Part shown: positions 57,205 to 64,000 of the stretch, one piece after another | How the letters are laid out: each line of letters opens with the position of its first letter | How positions within the stretch are numbered: position 1 is the first letter of the stretch | Assembly (NCBI GenBank): GCA_021234155.1 | Contig: JAJEKV010000059.1 | Coordinates: 8,438,779 to 8,502,778, forward strand | DNA: 64,000 nt | Origin: Isoetes taiwanensis | Taxonomy: Eukaryota; Streptophyta; Lycopodiopsida; Isoetales; Isoetaceae | Direction: 5' to 3' | Made by a program: the position numbers and the translations under genes | The notes under the pieces: model-generated | Databases searched by the model: none | The model's input: only the letters and a program-made list of their open reading frames with translations | Told to the model about the DNA's origin: nothing

Positions 57205-60200
57205 AGGTCCTCGGGCTGGAGCTGAAGTACTCCAAACTTCCAGCTTATCAGGAAGTAGCGTCGATTCATAACTTTATTGGGAGCATTAGTAAGTTAGCAG
57301 AGGCTCCCGGATTCTATCACTTGGTAGGTAACCTTACCAATCGACCAAATAATAAAGATGGCGGTAGTAGAAACTTGGAATGAAATTTCGAACTTCAAAT
57401 TCCTCACTTGATCATCCATCTTAGCAGCGGGTGGTGGAGATGGAGTACTTTCGATCTGGAAATGAATTAAGCCATGTAGGGTTCAACAAAGATACATGGA
57501 ACACTAGGTGAAGTTGAACTGATGGTGGGCCTCTAGGCGGAAAGTAGCATCACCAACTCACTCAGGGCGGAAAGTAGCATGCGATAGGGATCTAAGTGCC
57601 CGGTAGTCGAGCTTGTTACAAAGGCGAGCTGTCGGCAAATCGACACAAAAAGCCAAACAAGATCACCAACTTCAAAATGAGGAGCATCCTTGGCGGTGCT
57701 GATGCGCATGATAACAATAGCGTGCTTGGGCACGGAGGAGATGGTCTTGAAGATCATCTGGAGCATCCAAAGCTTCTCGAGCCCGTCCTTACGCACTAGG
57801 ATTGACTAAGTCATATCGGGAGCAATGAAAGACCACAAAGGGATGTATCACGAAATTAATAAAAATGGAGTCGACTGTGGAAGCATGGATATAATTATTG
57901 TAAAGAAAATTCTGCGGGGGTAGCCAATCAACCACGGTCATCCTGGCGATAATTGATGAAGCGGCGTAAATCTTGCTTTCAGTGTTTGATTAGTAAGCTC
58001 CACCTACCCATTGGTCTCACGGTGATGTCAGAAAAGGTGAATGTTCCACATGCAAGAGTTGCAAAAGCGGTTCCAAAAGCGGCAATAAGCGGGGGGCAGC
58101 GGTCAGCGACAATGTTATCTAGTAATCTTCATGCTCCTCAATGTCTTGAATAAAGCGAGAATATCATCGGATAGATGATAACAAGCGAGATCAAACCCCC
58201 AAAAAACATCATTAGCCATGTCTTTGAAAAGACCCTTGGGCGTTGGTAAGGCGAAATGCATGAGGTATACTCAAAATGACCATCACAGGAGTTGAAAAGC
58301 ATCTTTCACTCATCACCTTCACGATCTAGATAAGATTATAGGCACCTCGAAGATCAATTTTAGGTGAGTATTGTGCACCTTGTAGCTGCTCGGGGGGTAA
58401 CTTTAGAATCAGAGGGAGAGGATACCCATTACGCACAATGATCTTATTGAGGCCAGATAATCAACAACCAATGCATAAAGAACCATCCTTCTTGGGAAAC
58501 AAAAGGGTGGCAGCTCCTGGTGGCCCGAGAATGTTGGATAAACCCGGTTGCAAGATTCTCAGCGATATAGGTCCATAAAGTCTCAATTACATTGGCGAGA
58601 AGCCATAGTTAGGGCCAAATGGTGGGGTTGTCCACGGCTGAAGATCAATGGGGCAGTCATATGGATGATGCTCACGGGAAGCTGCGGCTTTGACCTTATT
58701 AAAACATCGCCAAAATCCTTGTACTTATTAGGAAGGGCGGGCGGAGACATTCTGAAGCGGGGGCTAGTCGAAGGATGAACTTGGATTGCGAATCTTTGGC
58801 AGGGATCTTGCCTACCGGATCGATAAACTTGTGAAGGGAGATCTTGAGAATCTGGGGAGGGGCGTGAAGAAGCTTTGTCTGAAGCGGGAGCAAACGAGGC
58901 GAGCTTGAGGAGCGAAAAAGTAGGACAAGCTGGAATAAGAAGCTGGACTAGGAACTGGAGGCGAGGTGGAACAAGAACTGGGCTGGAGGCTGGGACATCG
59001 TCTAAAACATGATCGAGAATCTGAGATATGAATTGGAGTAGAGACAAAAGAGCGAATCGGGGCGTGGAGGCGAGCTTGAGGAATAGCAAGGGCCAATCGA
59101 GGAGTCCATGATCTTTATGCAATTTGAAATAGATATTGGTCGCGAGAGGCTGAGCGTAGATGAACTAGAACTAGAGCTTCGAACCAGCAAACCCGAAAAG
59201 GATCTAGTATGCCAATCAATGCAGTGGGTTATATGGGCGAGCAGGGCGGACCCAAGACTCTTTTGGCGCGTATGTGGACTAGTGATGAGATTGAGTGATG
59301 TGGGACTGGCGCATGCTACAAAGAAGCTTCCTCGAACAAAGCGTGAAAAGGTGCAATATATTCTATGGCTGCACACGAAGAGATCTCATGCCCATCAATC
59401 ACATTAATAGAACTAGGATGCTCGATCCTGCTTCTAGGAATGGCGTGCTTAATGCTTGAACATACTATCCATGAAGCGGGCATTAGCACCACAATCAAGT
59501 TGCACCATAAGCCTCTATCCTCCCAACCGACTCCAATGAAATAGAGATGAAAAATTCTTTCTTGACCTTGTTAGAATAAAAACCCTTTATTAGCCCGTGG
59601 GAGGAGTTAGAGGAATGCCGGGCAGCCGTCGAGAACTCCTACTACTCGGAGGGACTCGAGCGGTTTGATAAACAACGGGATATCCACAAGCAATATGGTC
59701 AAACCCTCCACAATAAAGGCGATTAGCCTCTCTTGGCGTTGCTTCCCGGTTTGCGGAACAGGGCCCTCGAACCACACCATCAATTTTTATATAGGCAGCG
59801 GCAAGATTTGAGGGGCGTGGGCGGTGCAAAAAGCTGATATGATCATTTGAAGCTTGCGGAAGTAAAGAAACATGTTTAAACTTTCTTGCCTTTGCTCAAA
59901 AAGGCGGTTATCACAATGAATCGCCAAACTTTATAGCTTCATCCAAGGTTCTGAGATCCTCCATAGTCAGCAACATATCCTTTATATCCTCACAGAAAAC
60001 AGTCACGAAGACGCCGCATCTCCAAGGCCATGTCTATGGCAATGTCAACCGAACTCAAAAGCATAAAAGGCTGGCGGGCCCGAGAACCTTGCACGAGGTT
60101 GCCAAGCTTGTTCTTGCTATCGTTGCGGTCGGTGTCTCCAAGACCGCCTCAAGTTCAACGATAAATGAAGTAAACTTTTGCAACTTTCGGGCCCCTTTCT

Positions 60201-60597
60201 CCAATTGGGCGAACCAACTCAAAACTGACCCGGAAGAAGAGAGCCAACTAGTCAGAGCCTGTTCTTGATCTGTAGAATACTGTGAGGGGTGGAGCGAATA
60301 ACAAGCGAAGCTGATTCAAAAAACCTCGGAGATTGGATCTAGTGCCATCAAGTTTTTCTGGCAGGCTAATCTTAGGCTCCGATGACCTCCTCCCGGGCTA
60401 GAGGCTGACTCATGAGAAGCTACCGTTCCTAGAGCTCCTTGTTATCCAAATGCAAGCTGGCGGCATACTTGAACAAGTTATCCGGACCTCTTTGTAATAG
60501 GAATGAAACCTCCTCCATAGAGACAAGAACGCCTAATATGGATAAAGAAATCCTTAGGATCCGGAGGCGAGGCAAAAGCGATATTCAGGTTCAAAGC
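57205..60597 (-). mobile_element. Second copy of the Gypsy internal region (integrase to gag), error-laden
   Basis: Matches 12294-15709 in order and orientation: integrase C-terminus (HFEVGDLVWL at about 57650), RT, the same RT-integrase deletion, protease, zinc knuckle and gag. Every gene is broken by more indels than in the first copy. It starts about 26 bases inside the position of the 3' LTR, which is missing here. Differences concentrate at CG and CAG/CTG sites (see findings). Confidence 0.88.
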
Positions 60598-61084
60598 GTC
60601 ATGAACCTCGTGAAAAGAAGGATATCGTGGAAAATACACAAAATCACGGAAGAAATATGCCAAGATCGGCAAAAGAATCGATATATGAGCGGGGAATCAA
60701 AGGTACAATGGCCCGAAGGCAAGCGGGGAACACAAGGCCGGATGCCTAAAAGCGGCGTTGATCGAATGGTCGAAAAACAAGGAGGTGCCTCCTTATATAT
60801 CTAGGCCAATGGTTGGGATCGCGCTACTCAATGGATGAGATCAGCCAAGTGTCATGCATGCATATAGGATCTAAAATGTTCTAGAACCTTTTGAATAGCT
60901 CTACATATGAGAAACACGTAAAGGAAATATCTTTCGAAGCGCACTTGGCAAAAGTCTTTGGACTTCAACTAGAAGGTTGTGAGTTCAAATCTTGCTACGT
61001 GCAATTATCTTTTTTTGCATTCATGTGACAACCATATCACAGTATAATGCTTGTATATCTGAATACCGCGTATGAGTCGTCACA
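60598..61084 (-). repeat. Second copy of the Gypsy 5' LTR with ATGGT duplication
   Basis: Matches 15710-16200, and the same ATGGT follows at 61085-61089. The partner LTR is absent, so this copy is not an independent insertion. Confidence 0.85.
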
Positions 61085-61089
61085 ATGGT

Positions 61090-61240
61090 CCGTCTTTCTA
61101 GCCTTAAGGAAAGTCGCGGTATTGCACGATTAGCGTCCGGGTGTAGAAGCGGGGATGCGTGACTTAGTGAACCCGGTGTTTGCATTCTTTGCACTCGGCA
61201 TCAAACCAGTTACGTGAAAAAGTCATAGCTCGAGGTTTGT
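61090..61240 (-). mobile_element. Second copy of the LINE linker
   Basis: Corresponds to 16206-16350, with the same junction to the LTR; the WFDAECK region is partly destroyed by indels. Confidence 0.7.
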
Positions 61241-64000
61241 TGGAAGTGGCTTCTCTAAAAAGGTTTGCCAATTTGTTTTTAAGGTATGAAGGGTTATTTA
61301 TCGAATGGTTTAACATAAGGTTATTGCTGTAAATGCATTATGTATTTATTTTAAATATGTTTGTGCCTTTGTAAGGTGATTTTTTGGCGGGGTCTATCCT
61401 TAGCGCCCGATTCAATGGTTGGAAAGCAAGTTTTTATTCCTGTATTTTTTTGAAAAGGAGGGTTTTGTATCCGCATTGCTGCGCTCGGCGACCAACTTCT
61501 TTGTGAAGCGGCGGACAGATGGATGGTTTTTCAAATCGGCCAGGCAAATGGGCATACATGATTTCTTTTTGACAGGATGAGGCCGCATTGAAGCTCCTTC
61601 CTTTTCTATAGTCTCTGCCATTAGCTTAAAGTTAGAATCCATTCCGCCAAAAAATCAATGCATTCTTTACCCATATTTTATAAATGCACGAATGAGATCC
61701 TCAAGAACATTCTTTGCTAACTATTTCCAACAAAGCCAACTGATTATTACATGATATTCTAGATCGAAGATCAAAGAGAGATCTCTGCATTTATGGAAAA
61801 CATTAGGGTAAATTTTAAGGACCCTAAATGTTTTATTATCCAAATAAAAAGGTTGGCTAAAGCTATAAAACAAAAGTCCGGTACATTTTTTTTTTTAGAA
61901 ATGTGATCTGATCAAGCCCTTTTGTTTTCTTCCCACTTGGCGAAATTATAAAGTTAAAATATAATTTAAAAATTCTTATGTTGGCAATTTTGTCTTTGTT
62001 GGTGGTAGCTAAACGGCAACTGTTGAAGTAAGCAAGTTATCATGCGTATTTTAGTTGATATATTTAAAGAGAAGTGATAATGTGCGTGTATCTGTTGGCA
62101 CCAACAACAATAAAAAGATGACTAGTAATGGTGCCAGCGTTCTTTGAACATAATTTAAGGAGCCTATAAAAGTTCTAGCTGCAATGAGAAAATTATGCGA
62201 TATTAATTTAACATCGTACTCTTTTCGTAATTTACACTACAAAGGATAAAAAATGAACAGGTGCCAAGAATATGCTGTTGGATTCATTCATTTAGGTGTT
62301 GGCAAAGTATAGCTTGAAATGCCTTCAATTGCAGGAGGGTGATGTCTCATTCATTCAAGTTCACATCAAATAACGTCATTGAACCATATAAATCATCGGT
62401 TGATTGCTCCGGTGAGCAATGTGTTCAAGCACATCATACGCATCATTTTTGTAGGTGCCTCTAAAGCAAAAGCATGATGCTAATTGATACATTTTTCTAG
62501 ATGCACGTAAAACAAAAGCATGGCGTTAATTGATGCGTTTGAGAACCTATAAATGTTTTGGCTGAGTTTGTTAAATGTTTAGTTATGTGTAAAGTTGATA
62601 ATCGCCTTTAATAAGTCGTTGGCTATATATTCTTGTGGCTATCATGCTTTGGCTCTCATATGAATAGTTATATCAAATAACCGTGTCTATGATGACAAAT
62701 TGAAAGCTAACATAGCTTATGTGGATGGATATTTGATGTTGCACATTAGATGAAAAACCCGAAAGCCACTTTGTAGCTTTTGTGGATGGGTATTAGACCA
62801 CATGTTAGATTATGTATTTACATGGCTTATAGCTTATGTGGATGGATAGTTGACCTTGCATGTTAGATTTTGTATCTTAAAAAGAGTGTATTCTAGTTTC
62901 ATTAAATGTGTTCTATATTTTGATAGAACAATGTAATCTAACATATTGCAATAGTCTACTATTGTCATTTGTAGTGCTTCTTGATGAAGTTGTGGAAAAG
63001 CATTGTCATGAAAAGAGACAATGCTTACGCCATTCCATACACAATCTCCTTTTAGGTGATAGATCTCAATGTGAATGCGGTTATATGCATTTTTGAAGCT
63101 CAAGATTGAAGCATTTCGATCGGTTCCTTAAATGATTTCCTTGTGCCACATATCATCATAAATAGCTCTGCATGAAGCTTCCACATATCAACATAAATAG
63201 CTCTATATGATTCATTACGATGTTCCATAATGGCGGTATTTGGATGTGGCCTAGTCTTGCGAATTGCTATTAGAAAATATAAGAAACAAATATGCCTTAT
63301 CTAGAATCTGTATGCCATGGCGAGCTCTTCAGCTCTGCAATATAAATCAGTAATATGTTCATACCTTCACATCTTCAAATGAAAGAGGAGCTGGTATTGA
63401 GTAGCTTCATTCTAAGTAAGACCATTAAATAATATGTAAGTTTTCTCTTTGTACAACATCATTGAAGCAAGATCTAGTTTCTATTACAATTAGGGTATGA
63501 AGTCCGGCCTTCTTTGATGCCAGTGCCCATTTCTGTCTCTCGTTGCCCGGCCAGGAGTTTCTACCATAAGAATGCATTTGCAAAGATCTTGCAGAGAATT
63601 TTATTTTCTAGGATTTATGAACCACAATGCTCATATTTTTTCACTTTATGGAAAAGAGCAACAAATAGATTAACCATCAAAAGAAAGTTCGCGATTCTTA
63701 CTTGAATACACTGCGGGAAATTATTTCATCCATTACAAAAATGCAATGCAAAAAAGCAAAGGCATTTATCGATGCAACCTTGCCCATAAAGCTGGAACTG
63801 CCATAACCCAGTCCGACATCAAATCCAGAAAACTTAACTTAAGAACATATGCTCAATGTATGATATATAATAGTCAGCAGCAAATTAGGTTTAAAACTCT
63901 ACCATTCTTCGAGTTCTCAATTTGGAAGAAACTTTACGAGCCGATTCATCATTGTGAGCAGCTTTACTTTTGATATAGAAAAATAAGAAACTTATAGTTT
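61241..64000. repeat. Second copy of 16.35-19.02 kb, running off the window
   Basis: Collinear with 16351-19022 to the last base of the window. The only sizeable structural difference is about 80 extra bases at 62683-62762. Confidence 0.88.

Noticed and set aside
57205-64000. A second, independently inserted Gypsy and LINE.
   Set aside because: The same nested junction, the same ATGGT and the same unique flank are present, so it is one event copied, not two insertions.
57205-64000. Repeat-induced point mutation or cytosine deamination as the cause of divergence.
   Set aside because: The changes are CTG to ACG, CAG to CGG, ACG to GCG and small insertions, not C to T.

Overview
The window looks like nuclear DNA of a land plant with a large, transposon-rich genome. 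A single-exon plant-type GRAS regulator, a plant-type Argonaute fragment, long gene-free tracts, and L1-type LINEs, Ty3/Gypsy, hAT and CACTA derivatives all fit this. A fern or another non-seed plant is my best guess; nothing here proves it. The only gene that looks intact is the GRAS gene at 2736-4235. Nearly everything else is mobile-element debris, pseudogenes, tandem repeats or sequence I cannot assign.

Layout. 0.7-2.0 kb: C-terminal LINE fragment (minus). 2.7-4.2 kb: GRAS gene. 4.5-9.0 kb: simple repeats, a repeat array rich in CACGTG, a tRNA-like sequence and MITE ends. 10.9-16.5 kb: a LINE (minus) split by a complete LTR pair (Ty3/Gypsy, minus, 4.4 kb) with a perfect 5-bp target duplication; its pol gene lacks the middle. 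21.2-23.6 kb: a Rep (HUH endonuclease)-like gene with two internal TGA stops. 23.9-25.7 kb: another LINE with a nested CACTA-type MITE. 26-31.6 kb: tandem repeats, hairpins, a 5'-truncated LINE with a 15-bp target duplication, a long foldback element, a non-autonomous hAT element and an 84-bp triplicate. 35.4 kb: GIY-YIG nuclease remnant. 37.1 kb: retroviral-type protease fragment. 39.7-40.5 kb: Argonaute N-plus-L1 pseudogene. 42.1 kb: DUF599-like fragment. 43.3 kb: foldback MITE.

46.1-50.2 kb holds the most unusual locus. Two successive transcription-unit-like blocks each have a pair of 65-bp palindromes, a TATA box and a shared leader motif. The first encodes a divergent histone H3 fold with several CENH3-like residues behind a long charged N-terminal region, and it carries frame breaks. 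The second encodes charged reading frames that I cannot assign.

57.2-64.0 kb repeats 12.3-19.0 kb in the same orientation. The differences between the two copies are not random: they fall at CG and CAG/CTG sites in a few fixed substitution types. I read the second copy as probably an unpolished long-read duplicate in which methylated cytosines caused base-calling errors, rather than as independently evolving DNA. No tRNA, rRNA, CRISPR array or prokaryote-type operon was found.
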